From Lacibacter sediminis (lineage in GTDB: Bacteria > Bacteroidota > Bacteroidia > Chitinophagales > Chitinophagaceae), in contig NZ_CP060007.1 in assembly GCF_014168535.1 (NCBI RefSeq), positions 1,116,001 to 1,180,000 on the forward strand: DNA of 64,000 bases, in the 5' to 3' direction. The position numbers were made by a program, and so were the translations under genes. Positions 17,964 through 26,586 of this stretch are shown piece after piece (position 1 is the stretch's first letter; each line of letters begins with the position of its first letter). The notes under the pieces are model-generated. The model ran no database searches. It was given only the letters and a program-made list of their open reading frames with translations, and had not been told where the DNA came from.

Positions 17964-20120
17964 CTAATCATTCACTACTAATTCAAGTACACCACCATTC
18001 ATCAACTGCTGATGTGTAATAGATCGAACCGGCAGTTCTTTACCATTCAGCTTTACCTGTCCAATACCACTTGCCTTATTTTTTTTCTCCCGGGTTACGT
18101 TGATCTGTAATTCTTTTTTATTGGGCAATTGAATCGTTGCTTTGTTGATAAGCGGATAGCCAAACACATACTCGCCGCTTGCAGGGTTCATTGGATACAT
18201 ACCAAGACTTGTCCAGATATACCATGCGCTCATCTGTCCGCAATCATCATTGCCAATCAAGCCATCAGGTCCGGTTTTGTACATACTGTCTGCCACAATT
18301 TTGATCCATTTTGCTGCTTTCGTTGGCTGGCCCAGTGCTGTATACATGTAAATAATATGATGACTCGGTTCGTTGCCATGTGCATACTGACCGATCAAAC
18401 CTGTAACATCAGCTGAAGTATTCTCTCCATGTAATTCAGATGGAGCAGTAAACAGCTGATCAAGTTTTGCAATGAGTTTTTCTTTTCCACCAAACAGATC
18501 TGCAAATCCATTTAGATCATGTGGTACAAAAAAACTATGCTGCCAGGCGGTTCCTTCAATATACTGTCCTTCAAAACCATGTTCGCTTAGGAGCGGATCG
18601 AATGGTTCAATAAATTTTCCTTTACTATCCTTGCTGCGCATGAATCCTGTTTGTGCATCAAAGAGTTTTTTATAACTCAGTGCACGTTTCATAAACAGAT
18701 TATGATCATTTGTTTTGCCGAGCTTCTTGGCTACCTGCGCAATACACCAGTCATCAAACGCATATTCTAATGTAATGGTTACACTCCAGCCATGTTTATC
18801 CTGTGGTAGATAACCGTATTTAATATAGTCAGGCGTTCCTCGTTGATTTTGAAAAGCACTCTTGCGCATGGCTTCGTATGCAAGATTGTAATCAAATCCT
18901 TTGATGTCTTTTAAAATTGCATCTGCAATAATAGGTACACTGTGATAGCCGGTCATAGTGTTTGCTTCCCATGTACTCAGATCCCACACAGGTAACAGTC
19001 CATTATCTTCATACAATTGCAACATACTGTTGATCATATCGGGCAGGCGCTCCTGTTGTGTAACCGTGAACAACGGATTCAGTGCACGGAATACATCCCA
19101 TTGTGAGAAAACGGTGTACTTTTTTTTCCCTTTTGTGAATTTGAGTTGTTTGTTATCGTGTGTTTGATAAGCACCGTCTGCATCACTATGTATCACCGGC
19201 GCCATGCAGGTACGGTAAAGCGATGAATAAAATTTTGTTGCCAGTTCTTGATCATCGGTATTGATGCGGATCTTCTGTAATTCTTTTTCCCATAATTCAT
19301 CAGCTGATTTACTTACTGCGTCAAATGTTTGCGTGCCTACTTTTGTTACTTCAACCAATGCTTTTTCTGTGCTTACTGAGCTGATGGATACTTTTACCAG
19401 CAACGGTTCATTGGTTGCAAACTGCAATGCCAGTTTCACCAATCTGCCTTCAGCTATTTGATTATTTCTGATTGAATCATCAATAAATAAATGATGTTTG
19501 ATAGGCGAGGAGAAGGTAGCGGCGAAATAAACTTTTTGTCCTTTGGCCCATCCCGTGCTGTAACGATAGCCTGCTATGGTAGAATCATTCAACAGTTGCA
19601 GCATGCCTGCTGTACTTGCATCCCAATTGATACGGAAGCCCATGTCGAACCGCAACCAACCTTCTTTATTTGGAAATGTGTAACGGTGAAAACCGGTACG
19701 TTCTGTTGCGGTTAATTCAGCATTGATACCATTATCTAATTGTATACGGTAATAACCGGGCTTTGCTGTTTCGTTTGAGTGCGAAAACGGAAGTTTTATT
19801 TTTTCAGATCGGATGGTGTTTGTATCGGTTAACGGCAGTACAGAAATATCGCACCAGTCGCCAATGCCGGTTCCACTTAAATGTGTATGGCTAAACCCTG
19901 CAATTGTTTTACTGCTGTAATGATAACCGGCACACCAATCCCACCCTTCATCTCCGTTATCCGGACTCAGTTGCACCATGCCAAATGGAACTGTTGCACC
20001 GGGATATACATGCCCATGCCCACCGGTACCAAGAAACGGATCTACAAAAGATGTTAATTGTTGGGAAGTTTGATTACATGATAAACCAAGCAACGCTATT
20101 GCAACTGATACGTATCTCAT
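17964..20120 (-). CDS. GH92 family alpha-mannosidase lipoprotein
   Basis: The 718-residue protein has a short signal peptide with lipobox LGLSC, so it is probably lipid-anchored. GH92 hallmarks are all visible: DPFLGTGGHGHVYPGATVPF near the N-terminus, HTHLSGTG, GYHSVPIIADAI, the GNEPSHHIIYMY region containing the expected acid Glu, and NDDCGQMSAWYIWTSLGMYP, which holds the Asp pair of the catalytic base site. GH92 enzymes are calcium-dependent exo-alpha-mannosidases that act on mannose-containing glycans. It is downstream of a GHL10 gene on the same strand (46-nt gap). Its presence is the feature that fits least well with a pure peptidoglycan-salvage role for this region. Confidence 0.93.
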   Translation of the reverse strand: MRYVSVAIALLGLSCNQTSQQLTSFVDPFLGTGGHGHVYPGATVPFGMVQLSPDNGDEGWDWCAGYHYSSKTIAGFSHTHLSGTGIGDWCDISVLPLTDTNTIRSEKIKLPFSHSNETAKPGYYRIQLDNGINAELTATERTGFHRYTFPNKEGWLRFDMGFRINWDASTAGMLQLLNDSTIAGYRYSTGWAKGQKVYFAATFSSPIKHHLFIDDSIRNNQIAEGRLVKLALQFATNEPLLVKVSISSVSTEKALVEVTKVGTQTFDAVSKSADELWEKELQKIRINTDDQELATKFYSSLYRTCMAPVIHSDADGAYQTHDNKQLKFTKGKKKYTVFSQWDVFRALNPLFTVTQQERLPDMINSMLQLYEDNGLLPVWDLSTWEANTMTGYHSVPIIADAILKDIKGFDYNLAYEAMRKSAFQNQRGTPDYIKYGYLPQDKHGWSVTITLEYAFDDWCIAQVAKKLGKTNDHNLFMKRALSYKKLFDAQTGFMRSKDSKGKFIEPFDPLLSEHGFEGQYIEGTAWQHSFFVPHDLNGFADLFGGKEKLIAKLDQLFTAPSELHGENTSADVTGLIGQYAHGNEPSHHIIYMYTALGQPTKAAKWIKIVADSMYKTGPDGLIGNDDCGQMSAWYIWTSLGMYPMNPASGEYVFGYPLINKATIQLPNKKELQINVTREKKNKASGIGQVKLNGKELPVRSITHQQLMNGGVLELVVND

Positions 20121-20166
20121 TCAGCAGTATTGAAAAAGTTATAGTAAAGGCTTAGTGTGTGAACCG

Positions 20167-21351
20167 TTATTTGATATACGGATATTGTTGCTGAAACCAG
20201 CCAGCCTGATCTTTTATTCCTTCATAAAAGAAGAAGCATTCGCCTTTAAACCCATTGTTACGATTTGTCTGGATCATTTGATTCAACAGCGAAACAGAAG
20301 TTACATAATTACCCACCTTTAATAATACACCTGGATAAAATGCAACTGCAGGATTTTTATAATATCCTTTCTGTTGTGCAATGGTTGCATTGTACGCAGG
20401 TATATCGTAGCGGTAACATTGTGGCAGAATCGCATCAACCCATCCACTGTCAACCCATGTTGGCCAATCCTGCAAGTATTCATCTCTGCCCCACGGAAAA
20501 GGACTGGGCGACATCGTCAACATTACATTTGGTTTTACGGCTTTCACTTCATTACGAAGTTTTTTCATGAATGCATTTAATTTCTTTGCTCTCCAATCAA
20601 GCCAAAATGCATCTCTGTAATTCGTGGGCGGATCAAATCCATTTTCTGTTTTAAACATGTTTACCGTGTAAGCATCGTAACCTCCGGTTGATGGAAGAGC
20701 AGGCAAACGATCATCACCCTGCACACCATCGATTTCATAATTCGTCACCACTTCTTTAAACAGGCTGATCATAAAGTTTTGTACTTCCGGATCAAATGCA
20801 TTTAACCAATCGAAACCATTCTTCACTAATAACTTTCCATCAATATCACGACCGGCCCAGTTTGGTTTTGCGGCAATGATATCGCCGCCATTTGCAGAAT
20901 AGGAAGAAGAGAAGCCGTATTCAAACCATGCATGCACTTTAATACCTTCCAGTTTTGCCTCTTCAATCATTTCCTTTAATGGATCTCTACCCGCAAACCG
21001 TTCCATAATAGGTTTGCCGATGAGGTTGTTCATGACAGCGCTTGGATAAATGGTGCGTCCATTATTATAGGTAACAATAAAGATGTTGTTAATGCCCGCT
21101 TTCTTGCAATTCTGAACAGTTAGTTTTATGTTGTCTCTTGAATCCAATGCCGTACTTGCTACATTGGTTACCCAAACACCACGCAACGCATTTGGATCCC
21201 ACACCGGAGGCTGGGGATTAACCGGTGTACCCGGATTGGTTGGAGTATTCCCGCTTGTTCCTTTTTTTGAACAGGCATTAACGAATGTCAATAGCAATAC
21301 ACACAAAATGACGTGAACAGGAAACCGCAATCGCAACAAAACCGCAAGCAT
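20167..21351 (-). CDS. GHL10 (DUF187/YddW-like) family 10 glycosylhydrolase lipoprotein
   Basis: The 394-residue lipoprotein (lipobox VNAC) carries a short Pro-rich linker before the catalytic domain, which opens RGVWVTNVASTALDSR. Family features are KEMIEEAKLEGIKVHAWFEYG, the VQGDDRLPALPS strand with paired Asp residues, and WVDAILPQCYRYD. E. coli DigH (YddW), a member of this family, cleaves denuded peptidoglycan glycan strands, which suggests a cell-wall glycan target here. It is divergent from the AmpG-like permease gene, and the 121-nt AT-rich intergenic region carries an inverted TTAATTAAG pair. A clear paralogue lies at 24462-25556. Confidence 0.88.
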   Translation of the reverse strand: MLAVLLRLRFPVHVILCVLLLTFVNACSKKGTSGNTPTNPGTPVNPQPPVWDPNALRGVWVTNVASTALDSRDNIKLTVQNCKKAGINNIFIVTYNNGRTIYPSAVMNNLIGKPIMERFAGRDPLKEMIEEAKLEGIKVHAWFEYGFSSSYSANGGDIIAAKPNWAGRDIDGKLLVKNGFDWLNAFDPEVQNFMISLFKEVVTNYEIDGVQGDDRLPALPSTGGYDAYTVNMFKTENGFDPPTNYRDAFWLDWRAKKLNAFMKKLRNEVKAVKPNVMLTMSPSPFPWGRDEYLQDWPTWVDSGWVDAILPQCYRYDIPAYNATIAQQKGYYKNPAVAFYPGVLLKVGNYVTSVSLLNQMIQTNRNNGFKGECFFFYEGIKDQAGWFQQQYPYIK

Positions 21352-21380
21352 GAAAAATTATTTTAGATTTATTTATCGAA

Positions 21381-21435
21381 CTTAATTAAAAAATATTATA
21401 AATTCACAAAAAGTTATTAAAAAAATTTAATTAAG
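21381..21435. promoter_or_regulatory. Inverted TTAATTAAG pair between divergent GHL10 and permease genes
   Basis: CTTAATTAA at 21381-21389 and TTAATTAAG at 21427-21435 form an inverted pair with a 37-nt AT-rich spacer. The same 9-mer occurs at 8361-8369 in the ROK/epimerase promoter, touching its -7 box. The common position suggests a shared regulator site, but the motif is AT-rich and also occurs at about 46.6 and 63.1 kb. Confidence 0.3.
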
Positions 21436-21472
21436 CCTGTTTTCTGATAGGGCTTTCCTAAACCAACCGATT

Positions 21473-22771
21473 GTGCCGCAACAAACGACCAAGCAACGCC
21501 ACCCCGCCACCTGGATTCCAAGTACCTGGTTTGCAATGGGATTACCATTTGTGGCACTGGCTACGGCTACATCTATCATGTATAAGAATATGGGTGTTTC
21601 AGATGGTACGATTGCTTTCTGGACTTCACTTATCATGTTGCCATGGACGATCAAGCCACTTTGGGGACCTTTCCTGGAGATGTTTAAAACGAAAAAGTTT
21701 TTCGTCTATACTACACAAATCATCACAGGTGCACTATTTGGCTTAGCAGCACTGTCGTTACATTCCGATTATTTTTTCAGCATATCCATCACTGTTTTTT
21801 TCATTATTGCCATTAGCGGATCTACACATGATACCGCTGCTGACGGTGTTTATTTAAATGAGCTTACACGCAAAGTGCAGGCACAGTTTGTTGGTTGGCA
21901 GGGTGCGTTTTATAATATTGCCAAAGTTTTCTCCGGTGGATTATTGGTTTATCTCGCAGGTGAATTAGAAAAATCAAATGGCGTTGTAAACGCATGGACA
22001 GTTGTATTGCTGATGTATGGAGTTGTGATGATCCTGTTAGGTATATATAATAAAGCGATGTTGCCACAGGGAGGCAAGTCAGCCGAAGTACATTCTGTAA
22101 AGGAAGGGTTTGCTACGTTGAAAGATGTGATCATTACTTTTTTTCAAAAGAAAAATATCTGGTACAGCTTATGTTTTATTGTGCTGTATCGTTTTGCAGA
22201 AGGACAGGCGATTAAGATTACGCCGTTATTTTTTAAAGCTGCACGTGCAGATGGAGGTTTAGGTTTATCAACTTCACAAGTGGGTGTATTATATGGTGTG
22301 TTTGGTGCCATTGCATTTGTTTTAGGATCCATTGCGGCAGGTTATTTTGTTTCGAATAAAGGATTGACACGTCGCACACTGCTTATACTCTGTGCTTTTT
22401 TCAATATTCCATTTGCGGCTTATGCCTACCTAGCAATCACTGTACCGGTGAATGTGTACATTATTGGCTCGGCAGTAGCAATTGAATATTTTGGATACGG
22501 GTTTGGTTTTGTTGGGTTGATTTTATTCATCATGCAACAGATCGCTCCGGGAAAATATAAAATGGCGCATTATGCATTTGGCAGTGGCTTAATGAGTCTT
22601 GGCTTTTTATTGCCATCGATGGTGAGCGGTTATGTTAGTGACTGGTTGGGCTATAAAGAATTTTTTATCTGGGTGTTGATCTCTACTATACCGGCTTTTC
22701 TTGTTACGTGGCTTGTGCCGTTACAACAGTTTGAAGAAGCGAAAACCGATACTGAACAATTGACAACATAA
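21473..22771 (+). CDS. MFS permease, AmpG/PAT-like
   Basis: This 432-residue protein with about twelve membrane helices begins at a GTG, since no in-frame ATG precedes the first helix. It resembles the AmpG branch of the MFS. The first helix region carries STWFAMGLPFVALATA, and the segment STHDTAADGVYLNELTRKVQ, followed by GAFYNIAKVFSGGLL, matches the acidic DxxxD loop of AmpG-like muropeptide permeases. Imported ligands could be anhydro-muropeptides or other disaccharides. It leads a compact plus-strand operon of six genes (gaps 7, 1, 68, 6 and 1 nt) with hydrolases acting on glycans, and is divergent from a GHL10 gene. Confidence 0.85.
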   Translation: MPQQTTKQRHPATWIPSTWFAMGLPFVALATATSIMYKNMGVSDGTIAFWTSLIMLPWTIKPLWGPFLEMFKTKKFFVYTTQIITGALFGLAALSLHSDYFFSISITVFFIIAISGSTHDTAADGVYLNELTRKVQAQFVGWQGAFYNIAKVFSGGLLVYLAGELEKSNGVVNAWTVVLLMYGVVMILLGIYNKAMLPQGGKSAEVHSVKEGFATLKDVIITFFQKKNIWYSLCFIVLYRFAEGQAIKITPLFFKAARADGGLGLSTSQVGVLYGVFGAIAFVLGSIAAGYFVSNKGLTRRTLLILCAFFNIPFAAYAYLAITVPVNVYIIGSAVAIEYFGYGFGFVGLILFIMQQIAPGKYKMAHYAFGSGLMSLGFLLPSMVSGYVSDWLGYKEFFIWVLISTIPAFLVTWLVPLQQFEEAKTDTEQLTT

Positions 22772-22778
22772 TTAAAAA

Positions 22779-23459
22779 ATGATGTACATGCGAAGTATAT
22801 GGCTGCTTTTATTTGTTGTAAGTTTTCATTTTTTGAAAGCACAGGCATCTTATGATTCGTCTTTCCGATTTTATTACTATGATCAGAAGCTGAGCATGTT
22901 TGAACAGATGCCGACACCCAAAAAAGCAATTGTTTGGCTGGGCGATAGTATTACTGATGGCGGCGAATGGAGCGAATTATTTCCTGAGTATAATACAATG
23001 AACCGTGGCATCAGTTCCGATAATACGTTTGGTGTATTGAACAGATTGTATGAAGTGGTAAAGCGAAAACCTCGCAGAATATTTATCCTTATAGGTATTA
23101 ACGATATTGCCAGAAGTATTCCCGATGAAGTCATTCTTCGTAACTACCGGAAGATGATTGACACGATGCAACTGCAATCGCCTGCCACCAAAATATATGT
23201 GCAGAGTTTATTGCCAACCAATAACAACTTCACACAATTTAAAAATCATCAGAACAAAACAGAACATGTGTTGAATGTGAATGAAGGATTGAAAAAGCTT
23301 TGTGCTGAAAAGAAAATCACTTACATCAATCTGTATGATGCATTTTTAAATGCTGATGGTAAACTCAATGAAAAATATACCAATGATGGATTGCATTTAA
23401 CGGGTGACGGATATCGTCATTGGAAAAAATTATTGATCAACGGAAATTATCTCAACTAA
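22779..23459 (+). CDS. SGNH/GDSL-family esterase, secreted
   Basis: The 226-residue protein has a signal peptide (residues 1 to about 22, ending LKAQ). SGNH blocks are all present: WLGDSITDGG (nucleophile Ser, block I), the Gly of block II in NRGISSDN, IGINDIA with the block III Asn, and the C-terminal DGLHLTGDGY with the Asp-x-x-His pair. It is similar in layout to sialate O-acetylesterase and PAF-acetylhydrolase-like proteins. It probably removes acetyl groups from a glycan in the periplasm. The first codons hold three in-frame ATGs; the upstream one is 7 nt after the permease stop. Confidence 0.87.
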   Translation: MMYMRSIWLLLFVVSFHFLKAQASYDSSFRFYYYDQKLSMFEQMPTPKKAIVWLGDSITDGGEWSELFPEYNTMNRGISSDNTFGVLNRLYEVVKRKPRRIFILIGINDIARSIPDEVILRNYRKMIDTMQLQSPATKIYVQSLLPTNNNFTQFKNHQNKTEHVLNVNEGLKKLCAEKKITYINLYDAFLNADGKLNEKYTNDGLHLTGDGYRHWKKLLINGNYLN

Positions 23460-23460
23460 A

Positions 23461-24393
23461 ATGCTACTGACAGGAACATTTATCGACGAAATCAGCCATG
23501 ATATCCCACATCAGAATTGGGGTGCTGCTGAATGGGAAAAGGACTTTCTGCATATGAAAGCTGCGGGTATCGATACCGTCATTCTTATTCGCAGCGGCTA
23601 CCGTCGTTTTCTCACCTATCCATCAACTTATCTCATACAAAAGCATGGTTGCTTTACACCACCGGTTGATCTTGTGGAATTGTATTTATCGTTAGCAGAT
23701 AAATACAACATGCAGTTCTATTTTGGTTTGTATGATAGCGGCATTTATTGGGATACTGGTGACCTCACTCATGAAATAGATGATAACAAATTTGTGATTG
23801 AGGAAGTATGGAAAAAGTATGGTCATCATCCTTCGTTTAAGGGATGGTATTTAAGTATGGAGATCAGCCGGAAAACAAAAGGGGCAACAGAAGCATTCCG
23901 CACATTGGGTTTGCAATGTAAGCAGGTGAGTGGTGGATTACCTACGTTTATTTCTCCGTGGATCGATGGTAAGAAAGCCGTGATGGCTGCAAACAGTTCC
24001 ATTACCAAAGAAGATGCTGTTTCATTACAGGAACATGAAACAGAATGGAATGAAATTTTTGAAGGGATCAAAGGCGCTGTTGATGCTGTTGCTTTTCAGG
24101 ATGGTCATATTGATTACAGTGAGTTGGAAGATTTCTTTCGCATCAATAAAAAATTAGCAGATAAGCATGGGATGCAATGCTGGACCAATGCTGAAACATT
24201 CGACCGTGATATGCCTATCAAATTTTTACCTATCAAATTTGAAAAACTGAAATTAAAATTAGATGCGGCCAGACGAGCAGGATATGATAAAGCCATTACG
24301 TTTGAGTTTTCGCATTTCATGAGTCCGCAGTCAGCGTATATCCAGGCGCATCATTTATACAATCGTTATTTAGAATACAAGTCAACTTTTTAA
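23461..24393 (+). CDS. DUF4434-type TIM-barrel-like protein
   Basis: The 310-residue protein lacks a signal peptide and starts 1 nt after the esterase stop. The opening LTGTFIDEISHDIPHQNWG, followed by KDFLHMKAAGIDTVILIRSG, fits the DUF4434 family, which resembles glycosidase-type (beta/alpha)8 barrels. GWYLSMEISRK and VDAVAFQDGHIDYSELEDF contain conserved acidic residues that could be catalytic. The reaction is unknown. Since it appears cytoplasmic and lies between an importer and glycan enzymes, it may process the imported sugar. Confidence 0.78.
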   Translation: MLLTGTFIDEISHDIPHQNWGAAEWEKDFLHMKAAGIDTVILIRSGYRRFLTYPSTYLIQKHGCFTPPVDLVELYLSLADKYNMQFYFGLYDSGIYWDTGDLTHEIDDNKFVIEEVWKKYGHHPSFKGWYLSMEISRKTKGATEAFRTLGLQCKQVSGGLPTFISPWIDGKKAVMAANSSITKEDAVSLQEHETEWNEIFEGIKGAVDAVAFQDGHIDYSELEDFFRINKKLADKHGMQCWTNAETFDRDMPIKFLPIKFEKLKLKLDAARRAGYDKAITFEFSHFMSPQSAYIQAHHLYNRYLEYKSTF

Positions 24394-24461
24394 TTCTCTT
24401 TCGGTAGGTCCGTTACTGTAAACTACGGGTGACCAACTTGTTATTATCAAATAAAAGACAA

Positions 24462-25556
24462 ATGAAACAGATTACTTTTTTACTTTTTACTTTTTGTTTT
24501 CTTACAGCATGCGCACAAAAGGAAGCAGAAGAACCAATACGTGGTACATGGATCACCAATGTTGCCAGCCAGGCGTTGTCATCAAGAGAAAAAGTAAAAG
24601 AAACCGTAGCACTTTGCAAAGAAAATGGGCTCAACAATATTTTCATTGTTGTTTGGAACAGAGGTATGACCATGTATCCCAGTAATGTGGTGAATGAATA
24701 CATCGGTATAAAACAGGATCCAAAGTTTAACGGTCGTGATCCAATCAAAGAAATGATTGAAGAAGGACATAAAGCAGGATTGAAAGTTCATGCCTGGTTT
24801 GAATTTGGATTTTCTTATTCGTATAAAGATAGCACTGCATTGTGGTTACAGAAATATCCGCAATGGGCGGGGAGAGATAGTAAAGGAAATCTGCTTCAAA
24901 AAAACGGGTTCTATTGGTGGAGCGCCATCAATCCCGATGTACAACAGTTTATGCGAAAACTTGTGGCGGAGTTTGTAAAAAACTATGATGTGGATGGTAT
25001 ACAGGGAGATGATCGTATGCCTGCTATGCCGGGTGAAGGTGGATATGATGCAGCTACGTTGAAACTATATGCAGCGCAGCACAATGGCGCAGCACCACCT
25101 GCAGATGCGAAAGAAGAAAAGTGGCTGCAATGGAAAGCTGATCAGTTGAGTTTGTTTGGAAAAACATTGTATGAGGATGTAAAGAAGATAAAACCAAACT
25201 GTTTGGTTACATGGGCTCCCAGTATTTATCCATGGAGCAAAGAACAATATTTACAGGACTGGCCCAAGTGGCTGAAAGAAGGTTATGCCGATTATATTAT
25301 TCCACAACTATACCGTTACAAGCTCGATGCATATGAAAATGTATTGAAAGAATTAGATACACAGGTTCCTGCCGAATTAAAACACAGGGTTTTTCCGGGC
25401 ATACTTACTTCTTTGGGTTATGGTTATCAATCAACACGTGAGTTAACTGATCAAATGATTGAACTAAACCGCAAACATGGTTACAATGGGGAAGTGTTTT
25501 TTTACTTCGAGACATTGAACCGATTGAAAGGATCATTTTATTCAAACAAAAAATAA
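24462..25556 (+). CDS. GHL10 (DUF187/YddW-like) family 10 glycosylhydrolase lipoprotein, second copy
   Basis: I chose the ATG at 24462, which opens MKQITFLLFTF and a lipobox LTAC (364 residues). The domain parallels the copy at 20167-21351: RGTWITNVASQALSSR, KEMIEEGHKAGLKVHAWFEFG, IQGDDRMPAMPGEGGYDAAT and ADYIIPQLYRYKLDA. By eye the two share roughly half of their residues, so they are diverged paralogues. It lacks the Pro-rich linker of the other copy. By the E. coli DigH precedent it would cut bare peptidoglycan strands. A NAGPA-type gene follows 6 nt downstream. Confidence 0.88.
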   Translation: MKQITFLLFTFCFLTACAQKEAEEPIRGTWITNVASQALSSREKVKETVALCKENGLNNIFIVVWNRGMTMYPSNVVNEYIGIKQDPKFNGRDPIKEMIEEGHKAGLKVHAWFEFGFSYSYKDSTALWLQKYPQWAGRDSKGNLLQKNGFYWWSAINPDVQQFMRKLVAEFVKNYDVDGIQGDDRMPAMPGEGGYDAATLKLYAAQHNGAAPPADAKEEKWLQWKADQLSLFGKTLYEDVKKIKPNCLVTWAPSIYPWSKEQYLQDWPKWLKEGYADYIIPQLYRYKLDAYENVLKELDTQVPAELKHRVFPGILTSLGYGYQSTRELTDQMIELNRKHGYNGEVFFYFETLNRLKGSFYSNKK

Positions 25557-25562
25557 TTGAAG

Positions 25563-26585
25563 ATGATGCGTTTGAAAACAATTGGATTATTGCTGCTAAC
25601 AGCTTTAATGTTCTCCTGCTCAAAAAAATCAAACCCGGGTGGTAATGCAGGCGGGCCGGTAAATCCACCTGTTGTTGTTCCTGTTACACCTTTAATTAGC
25701 TTGCCACAGGGTTGGAAAATATCAACAACGCTTGCAGCAAATTTTCCAACAGGCATTCAGGTATTTACATTCGACAGTTTATACAGCGGAAAAAAAGTAA
25801 AAGCGTTTTGTGTGGCGTATGATAGTAAGAATACACAATTCGAATTCAAGCCTGTTTTATCGGCTACTGCAAAAAAGCCGAGTGAATTTTATGCACAGGA
25901 AACAGGTATTGTATATGCCTGTATCAATGGAGGATTTTTTGGCGGCAATCAATCCTTCAGTATAGTGAAATATAATAACACTGTTTCATCAGCCAACATT
26001 AAAGTATTGAACAGAACATATAACGGAACATCCACTCCCTATTATCCAACACGTGCTGCGTTTGGTGTTACAAACACAGGTGTACCATCTGTTGCATGGG
26101 TGTATAGTATTGGAACGGGTAATAATAATATTTACAGTTATCCAACTGTAAGTCCAAATGCAGAAGGGGCAGCGCCACAACCGGTACCGGATGAAAATTT
26201 TCCTGTAGGCGGAAGTGCTTGGAACACCGTTAGTGCAATTGGTGGTTCACCTATGTTGCTGAAGGCGGGTAATGTAACAATCACTGATGTGCAGGAACTC
26301 ATCAGTATCAACAATACAACATCACGACCACGCTCAGCTATTGGTTACAATGCAAACAGCATTGTGCTGTTGCTTGCAATTGAAGGTGATAATACAGCAG
26401 GTGGTTATACCGGTTTAAATCTGAATGAGCTGGCAAATCTGCTGAAAGATCTCAGTTGCACAGATGCAGTAAATTTGGATGGTGGTGGTTCCACTTCATT
26501 GGTGATCGGCAATCAACTGACGGTAAGACCCGGTGATGGAACTGAACGTGCCGTTGTAAGTGCTGTATTGATCAAGCGCAAATAA
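25563..26585 (+). CDS. Phosphodiester glycosidase (NAGPA-domain) lipoprotein
   Basis: The 340-residue protein opens with a signal peptide and lipobox MFSC, then KKSNPGGNAGG as a flexible linker. The NAGPA domain (PF09992-like) covers about residues 70-340. It shows YACINGGFFGGN, the RPRSAIGYN motif and the C-terminal CTDAVNLDGGGSTSLVI, which matches the family's NLDGGGSS signature. The family is named for the human enzyme that removes GlcNAc from a GlcNAc-1-phosphodiester; bacterial relatives probably act on envelope glycophosphates. The start at 25563 (MMRLK) was preferred over an upstream TTG. It is translationally close to its neighbours (gaps 6 and 1 nt). Confidence 0.88.
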   Translation: MMRLKTIGLLLLTALMFSCSKKSNPGGNAGGPVNPPVVVPVTPLISLPQGWKISTTLAANFPTGIQVFTFDSLYSGKKVKAFCVAYDSKNTQFEFKPVLSATAKKPSEFYAQETGIVYACINGGFFGGNQSFSIVKYNNTVSSANIKVLNRTYNGTSTPYYPTRAAFGVTNTGVPSVAWVYSIGTGNNNIYSYPTVSPNAEGAAPQPVPDENFPVGGSAWNTVSAIGGSPMLLKAGNVTITDVQELISINNTTSRPRSAIGYNANSIVLLLAIEGDNTAGGYTGLNLNELANLLKDLSCTDAVNLDGGGSTSLVIGNQLTVRPGDGTERAVVSAVLIKRK

Positions 26586-26586
26586 A

